From assembly GCF_000711955.1 (NCBI RefSeq), contig NZ_JONR01000001.1:124001-188000 (forward strand): a DNA stretch of 64,000 bases. The letters are read 5' to 3'. Under the pieces are notes generated by a model. That model was not told the DNA's origin and made no database searches. It was given only the letters and a program-made list of their open reading frames with translations. This document shows, piece after piece, positions 37,801 through 46,886 of this stretch. Source of the stretch: Nevskia soli DSM 19509 (GTDB lineage: Bacteria > Pseudomonadota > Gammaproteobacteria > Nevskiales > Nevskiaceae). Every line of letters starts with the position of its first letter. Position 1 is the first letter of the stretch. The position numbers were made by a program, and so were the translations under genes.

Positions 37801-38874
37801 ATGCATCTTGCCACGAACACCAAGGCTGTCGTCACTGACGTCGATGCCGCATCGCTGCTGCAAGTCCGCGAACTGGACGAACAGGGTCAATTTGAAGCAG
37901 CAATTACTGCGTTGCGGCGCATGGCGCGCAATGGTGATGCGGCTGCAATGTGCTTGCTGGCCAAGCGTCTGCTGATCGGCCAGAACGCTCCGCACGATCC
38001 TGGGGAGGCAATCGGGCTGCTGGCGGCTGCCGTTGAACGCAACCATGGTGAAGCGGCGGCGCAAATGGCCACCCTGGCCGCTGCCGGAGCCTGGATGCCG
38101 CAGGACTGGTCTGCGGCCCTGGACTTTCTCGTTCAAGGGGCGGAAGCGGGCTCGTTGCGCGCACAAGACCAGTTGCTTCTGCTCGCCGATGAGACATCGG
38201 ATGCGCGGAACACCGAAGTTGCACGTCAGTCAATCAATTGGCGCGCACTGCGGGATGAGGTGAACCTCCAGGCCTGGATCGATCCCGCACTGACGCGCCA
38301 GCCATTGTGCGAATCACCGCGGATTCGTCGGGCGCAGTCCTTTGCTTCGTTGCAGATCTGTGGGTGGTTGATCGGTCTGGCGCTGGGCAAGGTGCGGCCC
38401 GCAATGATGTACAACGGTATAGGCAGCCATTTCACCGCGGAGCGAACCAATAGCGATTATTTTTTTGACATCGTGAGCGCCGATGTCATCGTGGCGGCGC
38501 TACGTCAACGCATCGCGAGCCTGCTCAAGATGCCGACATTCGCCATGGAGCCGCCGCAAATTCTCCACTACGCAGTCGGCCAGCAATTGAAAGCACACTA
38601 CGATCACATCGGGGGAGCCGGCGGCTACGGAGGTGAACGGATTGCGACCTTCTTGTTGTATCTGAACGGCGACTATGAAGGCGGAGAGCTCGATTTCCCG
38701 AAGGTCGGATTGCGACTGAAGGCCAAGGCGGGCGATGGCATCTATTTTTCGAATGTGGATCATGGCGGTTTGCCCGACAAACTCACCTTGCATTGCGGGC
38801 TTGAAGTGACCAAAGGCGAAAAATGGGTTTTTTCGCAGTGGATACATGACCGCACTTTTACCGGCTCGATGTAG
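37801..38874 (+). CDS. Sel1-repeat / prolyl 4-hydroxylase-type 2OG-Fe(II) oxygenase
   Basis: The 357-residue protein has Sel1-like helical repeats in the first ~130 residues (GDAAAMCLLAKRLL; NHGEAAAQMATLAAAG) and a P4Hc domain at the C-terminus. The metal triad is visible as HYDH (HxD, near residue 266) and a distal His in LTLHCGLEVTKGEKWVFSQWI. It probably hydroxylates a protein or small peptide using 2-oxoglutarate and oxygen. Codon use is less GC-rich than its neighbours. It converges with the GntR gene and appears unrelated to the nickel genes. Confidence 0.8.
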   Translation: MHLATNTKAVVTDVDAASLLQVRELDEQGQFEAAITALRRMARNGDAAAMCLLAKRLLIGQNAPHDPGEAIGLLAAAVERNHGEAAAQMATLAAAGAWMPQDWSAALDFLVQGAEAGSLRAQDQLLLLADETSDARNTEVARQSINWRALRDEVNLQAWIDPALTRQPLCESPRIRRAQSFASLQICGWLIGLALGKVRPAMMYNGIGSHFTAERTNSDYFFDIVSADVIVAALRQRIASLLKMPTFAMEPPQILHYAVGQQLKAHYDHIGGAGGYGGERIATFLLYLNGDYEGGELDFPKVGLRLKAKAGDGIYFSNVDHGGLPDKLTLHCGLEVTKGEKWVFSQWIHDRTFTGSM

Positions 38875-38900
38875 GGGGCCATCTCCGGAACCTTTGGAGT

Positions 38901-39578
38901 TCAGGCGCCTGCCTGAGCCAAGTCGCCCGTGTCGACCCACGCGGCCTGCTGCATGCTGGCCAGTCGTGTGAGCAATTCCCCGAGGATCTGGCGCAGCAGT
39001 TGCCCGGCTTTCTCGCCGTCGCCGCTGCGCAGCGCGGCGATGATCGCCCTGCGTTCCTCGGCGAATACGCCGATCAGGCCGATGCGCTGCACGGCGATGC
39101 GCGCGCGGATGTCCCAGGCCATGTTTTCCCAGGCGCGCAGGTAAAGCTTGTTGCCGGACATCTGCACGATATGGCGGTGGAAATTCACTGCGCCGTCCAT
39201 GAAGGCATCGCTGTCGTGTTCGCGGTGGGCCCGATGGATCAGCTTGAGGTCGCCTTCGAGCTTGTCCAGGTCCGCCTTGGCGCACGGTACGGCCAGCCGC
39301 GCGGCCGATTCCTCGATGGCTGCGCGCAGTTCGTAGGCCTCGCGCAATTCGTCCATGTCGATATTGCGCACACGGGTGCCGCGATAGCGCTCCGATTCGA
39401 GCAGGCCCACGGCTTCGAGTTCGCGCAAGGCCTCGCGCACCGGCGCCTGACTGACGTTGAACTCGCGCGCCAGCGTCATCTCCTTCAGGCGCGTGCCAGC
39501 CGGAGTGCTACCGTCGAGGATGCGCGAGACGATGGCGTTGCGGATGTGATCCCGCATGCAGGTCCGATGGATGCCCAT
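38901..39578 (-). CDS. GntR-family (FCD) transcriptional regulator
   Basis: The 225-residue protein has an N-terminal winged helix (LAREFNVSQAPVREALRELEAVGLL) and a helical FCD effector domain with metal-binding-type His in NFHRHIVQMSGN. FadR-subgroup regulators sense carboxylates. It follows the RND outer-membrane gene by 27 bases on the same strand, so it may be the last gene of the pump operon and control it, or the catabolic genes. Confidence 0.85.
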   Translation of the reverse strand: MGIHRTCMRDHIRNAIVSRILDGSTPAGTRLKEMTLAREFNVSQAPVREALRELEAVGLLESERYRGTRVRNIDMDELREAYELRAAIEESAARLAVPCAKADLDKLEGDLKLIHRAHREHDSDAFMDGAVNFHRHIVQMSGNKLYLRAWENMAWDIRARIAVQRIGLIGVFAEERRAIIAALRSGDGEKAGQLLRQILGELLTRLASMQQAAWVDTGDLAQAGA

Positions 39579-39605
39579 GTGCTTCGCCGGCGTCCGCGCG
39601 CCGCT

Positions 39606-41093
39606 TCAGTTCGCCGCGGCGGGCGTTGCGGGCGCCGCGGTATCAGCCGGAACAGTCGCGTCGGCCGACAAGGGACTCTGCCAGCCGCCGCCGAGCGCCT
39701 TCACCAGCAGCACGGCGGCGTTGAGGCGTCGAGCCTGGATGTTGGCGGCGGACAGTTGTGCCTGCAGGGCGGCGTTTTCCGTGGTCACCACTTCCAGGTA
39801 GGTAACGATTCCGCCCTTGTAGCGGTAGATCGCCTGCTGCAGCGCCTTTTGTGTCGCCGTGACCGCGGCGGCCTGACTCGCGCTCTCCTGTTCCAGGTGG
39901 TGCAAGGCGGCGATGTTGTCTTCCACCTCGCGGTAAGCGTTCAGCACGCTGCCGCGGTAGTCGGCGACCTGCTCGTCGTAGGCCGCATGGGCTTCCGCGG
40001 ACTGGGAGGCGTGGCGGCCGGCATCGAACAGCGTCAGCACGGCTGACGGACCGATCGACCAGATGTTGCTCGGCGCCTGGATCCAGTTGGAAGAGTGCGT
40101 GCTGTCGTATCCGGCCGAGGCGTTCAGGCTGAACACCGGGAAGTAGGCGGCACGGGCCACGCCGATATTGGCGTTGGCGGCGGCGACGCGGCGCTCCGCC
40201 GCGGCGACGTCGGGCCGCCGCTCCAGCAATGCGGAGGGCAGGCCGGGGTCGATGGCCGGCGGTCCCAGGTCTGCTTGCAAGGGCGTGGGGTCGATATGGA
40301 AGCTGGAGGCGGGCTCGCCGATCAGCACGGCGATGGCATGCTCCAGTTGTGCCCGCTGCAGGCGCACATCGGCGGCCTGGGTCTTGGCGGTTTCGAGCTG
40401 GGCCTGGGCCTGCACCAAATCGCTGAGCGCGGCGGCGCCGCCGTTATAGAGGTTCTGCTCCAGCGCCAGCGCCTTGGTGTAGTCGACCACCGTCTGGTCC
40501 AGCAGCATCTGCTGGTTGTCGGCGCCGCGCAGCGAGAAGTAATCCGTCGCAAGTTCGGCGTGGGTGCTCAGGTCCAGCGTGACCAGATCCCCCGCACTGG
40601 CCTGGGCGCCGGCCTTGGCGGCGCTCAGCGCGTTGCGCACACGGCCCCAGACATCGAGTTCGTACGACAGATCGGCTTCGAGCAGGAAGTCATTCCCGGT
40701 CGGTTCGGCACCTGGCGCAAAATGCGGGCCGTTGACCGAGGTGCGTGAACGCGTCAACGACGGGCCGAGGGTGAGAGTCGGGAACAGGTCGGCGCGGGCG
40801 ATGCCGGCCTGGGCGCGGGCCTGCTGCAGCCGCGCAACGGCGGCCTTGAGGTCCTGGTTGGCACTGCTGACCCGGTCTTCCAAGGCATTCAGCTGCGGGT
40901 CGTTGAACTGCGTCCACCAGGCGCCGCGCGACTGCGCGTCCGACGGCTGCGCCTGCTTCCAGTCGCCGGACTCCTTGTAACTGGCGGGGGCCGTGCCGGT
41001 ATCGGGTGTCTTGTAGGTCGGAGCGAAGGAGCAGGCGGCCAGCGAGCCGCCCAGCACCAGGGCCAGGACCGCGATGGATGCCTGGGTCTTCAC
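39606..41093 (-). CDS. RND efflux outer-membrane factor (NodT/OprM family)
   Basis: The 495-residue lipoprotein (signal ending GSLAAC) has two outer-membrane efflux repeats (LEDRVSSANQDLKAAVARLQQARAQ and the related GLPSALLERRPDVAAAERRVAAANANIGVAR in parts), characteristic of the TolC-like NodT family. It forms the exit duct of the pump encoded upstream. Its start overlaps the stop of the adaptor gene by four bases (ATGA). Confidence 0.9.
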   Translation of the reverse strand: MKTQASIAVLALVLGGSLAACSFAPTYKTPDTGTAPASYKESGDWKQAQPSDAQSRGAWWTQFNDPQLNALEDRVSSANQDLKAAVARLQQARAQAGIARADLFPTLTLGPSLTRSRTSVNGPHFAPGAEPTGNDFLLEADLSYELDVWGRVRNALSAAKAGAQASAGDLVTLDLSTHAELATDYFSLRGADNQQMLLDQTVVDYTKALALEQNLYNGGAAALSDLVQAQAQLETAKTQAADVRLQRAQLEHAIAVLIGEPASSFHIDPTPLQADLGPPAIDPGLPSALLERRPDVAAAERRVAAANANIGVARAAYFPVFSLNASAGYDSTHSSNWIQAPSNIWSIGPSAVLTLFDAGRHASQSAEAHAAYDEQVADYRGSVLNAYREVEDNIAALHHLEQESASQAAAVTATQKALQQAIYRYKGGIVTYLEVVTTENAALQAQLSAANIQARRLNAAVLLVKALGGGWQSPLSADATVPADTAAPATPAAAN

Positions 41094-42295
41094 GACGGCT
41101 TGCCCTTGTCCTGCTGCTGGCCGGCGGCAGGTGCTTCCGGCGGCGCCGCGATGCGTACCTGGGTGCCGTCGGCGAGCGAATCCGGCGGATTGAGGATCAC
41201 GCTGTCGTTCGCATCGATGCCGTTGATGATCTCGATGGTGCTGCCGAAATCGCGGCCTTGCGTCACGTTTTTCAAGGCAACGTTACCGTTGGCGTCCACG
41301 GCGGCGACCTGCAGGCCGGCGGTGCGGAACAGCACGGTGTTGGCCGGAAGACGGAGGACTTTCGCATCGGCCGGCAGCTTGAAGTGCACTTCGGCGTAGG
41401 CGCCGGGGAACAGTTCGCCCTTGTCGTTATCGACCTGGAGCTCGACCTGCAGGGTGCGGGTGGCCGGATCGATGGCGTTGGCGGTGCGCACGATCGGCGC
41501 CGGGTAGCCTTTGCCGGGATGCTCGGCGAAACGCAGCTCGGCGGCGAGGCCAGGCGTGGTGACGGCGGCGTAGGGTTGTGGCACCTGTACATAAATGCGC
41601 AGCTTGTGCGTGTCGGCGACGCGGAACAGCTGTGCGCCGCTGGCCTGGCCGGCATTGATCAGCGCGCCAATGTCGGTGTTGCGCGCCGTCACCGTGCCAT
41701 CAAAGGGCGCTACCACCCGCTTGAAGGACTCCAGGTCGCGCAGGCGGGCGAGGTTGGCGGCGGAGGAGTCCAATGCGGCCTTCTTCGCCGCCGCATCGCC
41801 GGCCTTCTCGTCGGCATCCTGCTTGGACACCGAGTCGGTTGCCAGCAGGCCCTTCCAGCGTTCGTTGGTGGACTGCGACAGTTCGTAATTGGCCCGCGCC
41901 GTGGCGAGATCGGCCTGTGCCTGACTGAGCTGCTGATCCACTTCCGGCGAATCGATCTCGGCCAGCAGCTGGCCTTTTTTTACCGGGGCGCCGATATCGG
42001 TGTACCAGGTCTTGAGGTAGCCGCTGGTGCGCGCATAGATCGCAGCTTCGTTGAAGGACTGTACGCTGCCCGGCAATACCAGGTCTTCACCCACCGGGCT
42101 GCGGCTGGGCTTCACCGTGACCACTGTGGGCACCGACGCTGCGGCGGTTTCCTTGCCCAGTGCAGCGCGCGAGTGAACCCGGCTGAAGACGCCCCAGATG
42201 CCGAGCAGCACGGCAATGATCAGGGCGATCAGCGCGTAACGGCCGACCTTGCTCGGCGAGCCGTTCTTGGAAATGTAGGGCGAATGCTCGGACAT
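41090..42295 (-). CDS. RND efflux periplasmic adaptor (membrane fusion protein)
   Basis: The 401-residue protein has a single N-terminal membrane anchor (ALIALIIAVLLGIWGVF), the lipoyl-like halves (GYLKTWYTDIGAPVKKGQLLAEI and APFDGTVTARNTDIG), a coiled-coil hairpin between them, and a beta-barrel domain. It links the inner-membrane pump with the outer-membrane factor. It lies 19 bases after the pump gene. Confidence 0.9.
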   Translation of the reverse strand: MSEHSPYISKNGSPSKVGRYALIALIIAVLLGIWGVFSRVHSRAALGKETAAASVPTVVTVKPSRSPVGEDLVLPGSVQSFNEAAIYARTSGYLKTWYTDIGAPVKKGQLLAEIDSPEVDQQLSQAQADLATARANYELSQSTNERWKGLLATDSVSKQDADEKAGDAAAKKAALDSSAANLARLRDLESFKRVVAPFDGTVTARNTDIGALINAGQASGAQLFRVADTHKLRIYVQVPQPYAAVTTPGLAAELRFAEHPGKGYPAPIVRTANAIDPATRTLQVELQVDNDKGELFPGAYAEVHFKLPADAKVLRLPANTVLFRTAGLQVAAVDANGNVALKNVTQGRDFGSTIEIINGIDANDSVILNPPDSLADGTQVRIAAPPEAPAAGQQQDKGKPS

Positions 42296-42314
42296 TGGAG
42301 GTTTCCGGTATTTG

Positions 42315-45300
42315 TTAGTGCGCGCGCGACGGGTTGCGGCCGTGAATGATGGAGAACACGGTGGGGACGAAGAACAGCGTGGCGACCGTGGCGAAGATCA
42401 GGCCGCCGATCACGGCGCGGCCGAGGGGGGCGTTCTGCTCGCCGCCGTCGCCCAGGCCGAGAGCCATCGGGATCATGCCGATGATCATCGCCAGCGCCGT
42501 CATCAACACCGGGCGGAAGCGGGTGAAACCGGCCTGCGAAGCGGCCTGGAAAGCGTCATCGCCGGCATTCATGCGCTCGCGGGCGAAGCTGACGATCAGC
42601 ACGCTGTTGGCGGTGGCGACGCCCATGCACATGATGGCGCCCGTGAGTGCCGGCACGCTGACCGTGGTGTGGGTCAGGAACAGCATCCAGACGATGCCGG
42701 CCAGCGCCGCGGGCAGGGCGGTGATGATGATGATGGGGTCGAGCCAGGACTGGAAGTTGACCACGATCAGCAGGTACACCAGCACCACCGCGCCGAGCAG
42801 GCCCCACAGCAGGCCGTTGAAGGACTGATTCATGGTCTCCACCTGGCCGCGCACCACCACCTGCGAGCCCTTGGGCAGGTCCTTCTTCGAATCCGCCACG
42901 ATCTTGTTGACCTGGCCCGAAATGAAGCCCAAATCGATGTTCTGCGCCGTGCCGTAGATGTCCAGCACCGGCGTGGCGTTGTAGTGGCTCACCACGGCGG
43001 GGCCGACACTGCGGTGGAAGTTGGCCACGTTGGCCAGCAACTGCGGCGTACCGGTGCCGGTGGCATTGCCGGTGGTCAGGGGAGTGGTGGCCAGATCGTT
43101 GAGCGAGTCCAGCTGGGCCTGGGGCGTCTGGGTGGCGACGTTGTACTGGGTGCCGCTTTTCGGATCGATCCAGAACGAGGGCGAGGTCTGGAAGCTGCCG
43201 GACAGCGACACCAGGATGTTGCTGGCCACGTTCTGCTGGGTCAGCCCGAGCAGCTGCGCCTTGCTGCGGTCGACGTCGACGTTGATCTGCGGATAGTCGA
43301 AGGCCTGCTGGATGCGCAGGTCCACCGCGCCCGGAATGGTGCGCAACTTGTTCAGCAGGGCATTGGCGTAGTCGCGGTTGGCGTTGACGTTGAAGCCGCT
43401 GACCTGGATGTCCAGTGGGCTCGGCAGTCCGAAATTGAGGATCTGGCTGACGATGTCGGCGGGCAGGAAGGCAAACGAGGTCGACGGGAACGCCGCGGCC
43501 AGCTTGGCGCGCAGGTCGCCCACGTAGCCTGCGGTGGGATGATGGCCTTCCTTCAGGGTGATGAAAATGTCGGCGTCACCGGGGCCGACCGGCGCCGACG
43601 TGCTGTAGGCGAGGTTGATGCCGCTATAGGGCAGGCCGATGTTGTCGACGATGTTGGCCACTTCCTCGGCCGGGATGATCTGCCGGATCGTGGCTTCCAC
43701 AGCGTCGCACAGTGAGGCGGTTTCCTCGATGCGGGTGCCGGTGCGGGCCCGCAGGTGCATCTTGATCTGGCCGGCGTCGACGGTGGGGAAGAAGTCCTGT
43801 CCCAGCCCCGGCATGTATTTGCCCAGGGGGAAGGCCAGGACGGCGGTCGACGCCATCACCAGCAGGAACACGGCGGCGAAGGGCAGGCCGCTATGCAGGG
43901 CCCGCTCCAGCAGGCCATGGTAACCCTCGCGCAACGACTCGAAGCGGCGTTCGAAACCGGCCTGGAAGCATGCCAGCACACCGCGCGCCTTGGCGTGTGC
44001 CTGCGGATCGTGGGCCTTGAGCCAGTACTTCGACAGGGTCGGCACCAGGGTGCGCGACAGGATGTACGAGGCCAGCATGGCGAATACCACCGCCTCGGCC
44101 AGCGGTACGAACAGGAATTTGGCGATGCCGGCCAGCAGGAACATCGGGATGAACACGATACAGATGGCAAGGGTCGAAACCAGGGCGGGCAGGGCGATCT
44201 GCGCGGCGCCATCGAGGATCGCCGTTTCCACGTCCTTGCCGTGTTCAAGATGCCAGTTGATGTTCTCGATGGTCACCGTGGCGTCGTCGACCAGGATACC
44301 CACCGCCAGTGCCAGGCCGCCCAGGGTCATGATGTTGATGGTCTCGCCCAGCGCCGACAGGCAGATGATGGAGGCCAGGATCGACAGCGGGATGGAGATG
44401 GTGATGATCAGGGTGCTGCGCCAGCTGCCCAGGAACAGCAGGATCATCAGGCCGGTCAGGGCCGCAGCGATCACCGCTTCGCGGATCACGCCGGAAATGG
44501 CGCCACGCACAAAGATCGACTGGTCGCCGAGGGCCTGGATGGTCAGCTCCGGCGGCAGCTGGGCGCGGATCTGCGGCAGCTTCTGGTTGATGCTGTTGAT
44601 GATATCCAGGGTCGAGGTGGTGCCGGTCTTGAGCACGCTCATCAGCACCGCGCGCTTGCCTTCGAGGCGGACGATGTTGGTTTGCGGCGGATAGCCGTCG
44701 CGCACATGCGCGACGTCGCGCACATAGACCACGCCACCGTCACGGGTACGGATCGGCACGTCGTTCAGCTCTTCGATCTTGGTCGGGCTGGCATTGAGCT
44801 TGACGAAGTATTCGAGGCCGCCGATCTTCTCGGTGCCGGCCGGCAGCACCAGGTTCTGCGCGCCGATGGCCGCGGTGACGTCGGTGCCGGACAGACCCCT
44901 GGCGCGCAGCGCCTTGGGATCCAGATCCACCTGCACCTGGCGCTGCTTGCCGCCGTAGGGGAACGGCAATGAAGCGCCCTGCACCGTCGACAGTGCGGTG
45001 CGGACCACGGTGTTGCCCAGGTCGAACAGCTGCGATTCCGACAGCTTGGTGCTGGACAGGGCCAGCTGGATGATCGGGACGCTGGAAGCGTTGTAGGCCA
45101 GGATGAACGGCGGATTGGTACCCGGCGGCGAGAAGCGCAACTGGGTCTGCGAGACGCCGGTGATCTGGGCGTAGGACAGCTCCTCGTTGACCGTCGGCTG
45201 GAAGAAGTACTTCACTACCGCGATGCCGTTGAGCGACTGCGACTCGGTGTGCTCGACGTCGTTGACGACGGTCTGCGCGGTGCGCTCGGAGAACAGGATG

Positions 45301-45488
45301 ATGCGGCTGGACATCTCATCCGGCGGCAGGCCGGTGTAGCTCCATACTGCCGCGACCACCGGAATCCTGATGTTGGGGAAGATATCGGTGGCAGTGCGCA
45401 GGATCGTGAAGATGCCCAGAAGGACAATCAGCAGGGCCAGCACGATAAAGGTGTACGGACGTTGCAGCGCGATTCTAACAATCCACAT
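42315..45488 (-). CDS. RND efflux pump, inner-membrane transporter (HAE1/AcrB-like)
   Basis: The ATG at 45488 has GGAGC seven bases before it and gives 1057 residues beginning MWIVRIALQRPYTFIVL. Twelve membrane helices, two large periplasmic loops, and motifs such as GGLALAVGILVDDATVTIENI (proton-relay Asp pair) and VRLEGKRAVLMSVLK are typical of the AcrB family. Substrates cannot be read from sequence; multidrug or aromatic-compound export is likely. Confidence 0.9.
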   Translation of the reverse strand: MWIVRIALQRPYTFIVLALLIVLLGIFTILRTATDIFPNIRIPVVAAVWSYTGLPPDEMSSRIILFSERTAQTVVNDVEHTESQSLNGIAVVKYFFQPTVNEELSYAQITGVSQTQLRFSPPGTNPPFILAYNASSVPIIQLALSSTKLSESQLFDLGNTVVRTALSTVQGASLPFPYGGKQRQVQVDLDPKALRARGLSGTDVTAAIGAQNLVLPAGTEKIGGLEYFVKLNASPTKIEELNDVPIRTRDGGVVYVRDVAHVRDGYPPQTNIVRLEGKRAVLMSVLKTGTTSTLDIINSINQKLPQIRAQLPPELTIQALGDQSIFVRGAISGVIREAVIAAALTGLMILLFLGSWRSTLIITISIPLSILASIICLSALGETINIMTLGGLALAVGILVDDATVTIENINWHLEHGKDVETAILDGAAQIALPALVSTLAICIVFIPMFLLAGIAKFLFVPLAEAVVFAMLASYILSRTLVPTLSKYWLKAHDPQAHAKARGVLACFQAGFERRFESLREGYHGLLERALHSGLPFAAVFLLVMASTAVLAFPLGKYMPGLGQDFFPTVDAGQIKMHLRARTGTRIEETASLCDAVEATIRQIIPAEEVANIVDNIGLPYSGINLAYSTSAPVGPGDADIFITLKEGHHPTAGYVGDLRAKLAAAFPSTSFAFLPADIVSQILNFGLPSPLDIQVSGFNVNANRDYANALLNKLRTIPGAVDLRIQQAFDYPQINVDVDRSKAQLLGLTQQNVASNILVSLSGSFQTSPSFWIDPKSGTQYNVATQTPQAQLDSLNDLATTPLTTGNATGTGTPQLLANVANFHRSVGPAVVSHYNATPVLDIYGTAQNIDLGFISGQVNKIVADSKKDLPKGSQVVVRGQVETMNQSFNGLLWGLLGAVVLVYLLIVVNFQSWLDPIIIITALPAALAGIVWMLFLTHTTVSVPALTGAIMCMGVATANSVLIVSFARERMNAGDDAFQAASQAGFTRFRPVLMTALAMIIGMIPMALGLGDGGEQNAPLGRAVIGGLIFATVATLFFVPTVFSIIHGRNPSRAH

Positions 45489-45598
45489 CCGGTGCTCCAG
45501 ATTTGAGTCCGCGACGGCTGTAACCGCCATGGGCGGCCGGCGCTGCGGCCGGCAGGGCAGGCACCATGCGATTCGGGTGCCGGAGGCGCGGCATTATA

Positions 45599-45612
45599 GA
45601 TTATCGATAATC
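45599..45612. promoter_or_regulatory. Palindrome upstream of the RND pump operon
   Basis: GATTATCGATAATC is a perfect 14-base palindrome about 110 bases before the pump start. A second dyad, AGAC-GACTT-GTCT, follows near 45619-45631. The region 45489-45822 has no gene. These are candidate operators for the pump operon. Confidence 0.42.
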
Positions 45613-45777
45613 CAAATTAGACGACTTGTCTGTTAAGGAGGGTAAATTGTCGGTTGTTGCCAGGATGATCGCTGGCAGGGAAAAGACGGCAAAAAAGGAA
45701 AAGTTATCCACTTTTAGGGGCTGAAGCCGCTTTTCCGGGCGTCTGGAGCCCTGACTGCAAGCGGCGCGGTCCAAAAC

Positions 45778-45801
45778 AAAACCCCGGCAGGGCCGGGGTT
45801 T
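45778..45801 (-). terminator. Rho-independent terminator of dksA
   Basis: AAACCCCGGC...GCCGGGGTTT with a two-base loop lies 21 bases past the dksA stop. Read on the minus strand it is followed by TTTTGTTTT. This is a clear intrinsic terminator. Confidence 0.85.
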
Positions 45802-45822
45802 GTCCGTAGCAAAGGCCTGAAC

Positions 45823-46227
45823 TCAACGATCGCGGAAATGCGTCTCCACCTTCTCGTCCTGCCCTTTCACGTCGACGCAGACCGTGGCGGTCGGACGGGC
45901 CAGGAGCCGGGGGATGCCGATGGGCTCGCCGGTCTTGGTGCAGTAGCCGTATTCCTTGTCGCGGATGCGGCGCAGCGACTCGTCGATCTTGCGTAACAAG
46001 TAGGACTCGCGCTCGCGCAGGCGCAGGTCGAGCCAGTGTTCTTCCTCGGCGGTGGCGCGGTCGGCGGGATCAGCGAAAATCTCGCGCTGGTGCAGGCGCT
46101 CTTTCACGTCCAGCTCGCGCGCCAGAACCTCGTTGCGCATCTTCATCAGCAGGTTGCGGAAGAAGTCGAGCTGCGCGTCGTTCATGTACTCCGAATCCGA
46201 CATGGCGCGCACGTCGTCTTCGCTCAA
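45823..46227 (-). CDS. dksA: DksA/TraR-family RNA polymerase-binding protein (N-terminus in another frame)
   Basis: The shown range begins at a TTG and encodes 134 residues of DksA: EYMNDAQLDFFRNLL, the coiled coil with the tip DPADRATAEEE, and the globular part GYCTKTGEPIGIPRLLARPTATVCVDVK. Only two of the four zinc-finger Cys remain (first Cys of each pair). The frame continues upstream without stop through PYKPGEE, a segment conserved in DksA, and a Pro/Lys-rich linker to at least 46495, yet has no ATG or GTG there. So the real N-terminus is very probably supplied by the Lys/Ala-rich frame at 46793 through a -1 shift. DksA with ppGpp controls rRNA and amino-acid promoters. Confidence 0.85.
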   Translation of the reverse strand: MSEDDVRAMSDSEYMNDAQLDFFRNLLMKMRNEVLARELDVKERLHQREIFADPADRATAEEEHWLDLRLRERESYLLRKIDESLRRIRDKEYGYCTKTGEPIGIPRLLARPTATVCVDVKGQDEKVETHFRDR

Positions 46228-46322
46228 TTCCTCACCCGGCTTGTACGGGTGGGCCCTGCGAACCGCGACCGGCTTGACCGCGTGGGTATGCTTGGCGGGA
46301 GCCGGTCGGGGGACGGGTTTTC

Positions 46323-46793
46323 TTACAAGCTCGGAATCGTGGTCTGCACCGGGTCCGGCGTGGCTTCCGGTGTTTCCGTTGAGGCCGGCGGTGCGATGAC
46401 CGGGGCCGGAGCTGCTACCGGTTCCGGCGCTGGTGCCGGCTTCGGGGCGGGGGCTGGCGACGGGCGCGGGGCTAGGCGCTTCGGCTTTTTTTTTTGGACC
46501 GGCTTGGCGACGACTTTCTTGGCGACCGGCTTGGGTGCCGCCTTCTTGGCGACGACCTTTTTCGCAACCGGCTTCTTTGCGGCCACCTTCTTGGCGACGA
46601 CCTTTTTGGCGGGCTTCTTCGCGGCGGCTTTCTTGGCGACCGGCTTGGCGGCCTTCTTCACCACGCTCTTCGCCTTCTTGAGGACCTTCTTGACTGCGCT
46701 CGCCGCCTTCTTGGCAACGGACTTCTTCGCCGCTTTGGCAACAACAGGCTTCTTCTTCGGCTTCGCCTTGCTCGCGCCCTTTTTGATGGCCAC
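46323..46793 (-). CDS. Lys/Ala-rich histone H1-like segment, likely the N-terminal part of DksA
   Basis: The 156-residue frame is made of AKK/PVAKK repeats (residues 1-103) and then an Ala-Pro linker. It starts at ATG 46793 and ends at TAA 46323. Basic AlgP/H1-like tails of this kind bind nucleic acid. In relatives I believe such tails are joined to DksA in one protein; here the DksA frame is one base off. See the A-tract at 46486. Confidence 0.72.
   Translation of the reverse strand: MAIKKGASKAKPKKKPVVAKAAKKSVAKKAASAVKKVLKKAKSVVKKAAKPVAKKAAAKKPAKKVVAKKVAAKKPVAKKVVAKKAAPKPVAKKVVAKPVQKKKPKRLAPRPSPAPAPKPAPAPEPVAAPAPVIAPPASTETPEATPDPVQTTIPSL
46486..46495 (-). other. Run of ten A (minus strand), candidate frameshift or slippage site
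   Basis: On the coding strand GTCC-A10-GCCG lies inside the Lys-rich frame. One added A joins it directly to the DksA frame, which is open from here to the DksA stop. A10 is a known type of polymerase slippage site. It is also where a sequencing or assembly error would be most likely. Confidence 0.6.
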
Positions 46794-46886
46794 CGGTGTC
46801 TCCGTCTTTATGTACTTGCTAAGGTTGTCGTTTATCGCAAAAGCAATAAAGTTGGGGCGTTATAGCACCCACCTATCACAACGTCA

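Noticed and set aside
46500..46790. AAG/GCC-rich repeats as a DNA satellite
   Set aside because: They encode AKK/PVAKK protein repeats with an ATG start and varied codons, so the selection seems to be at protein level.
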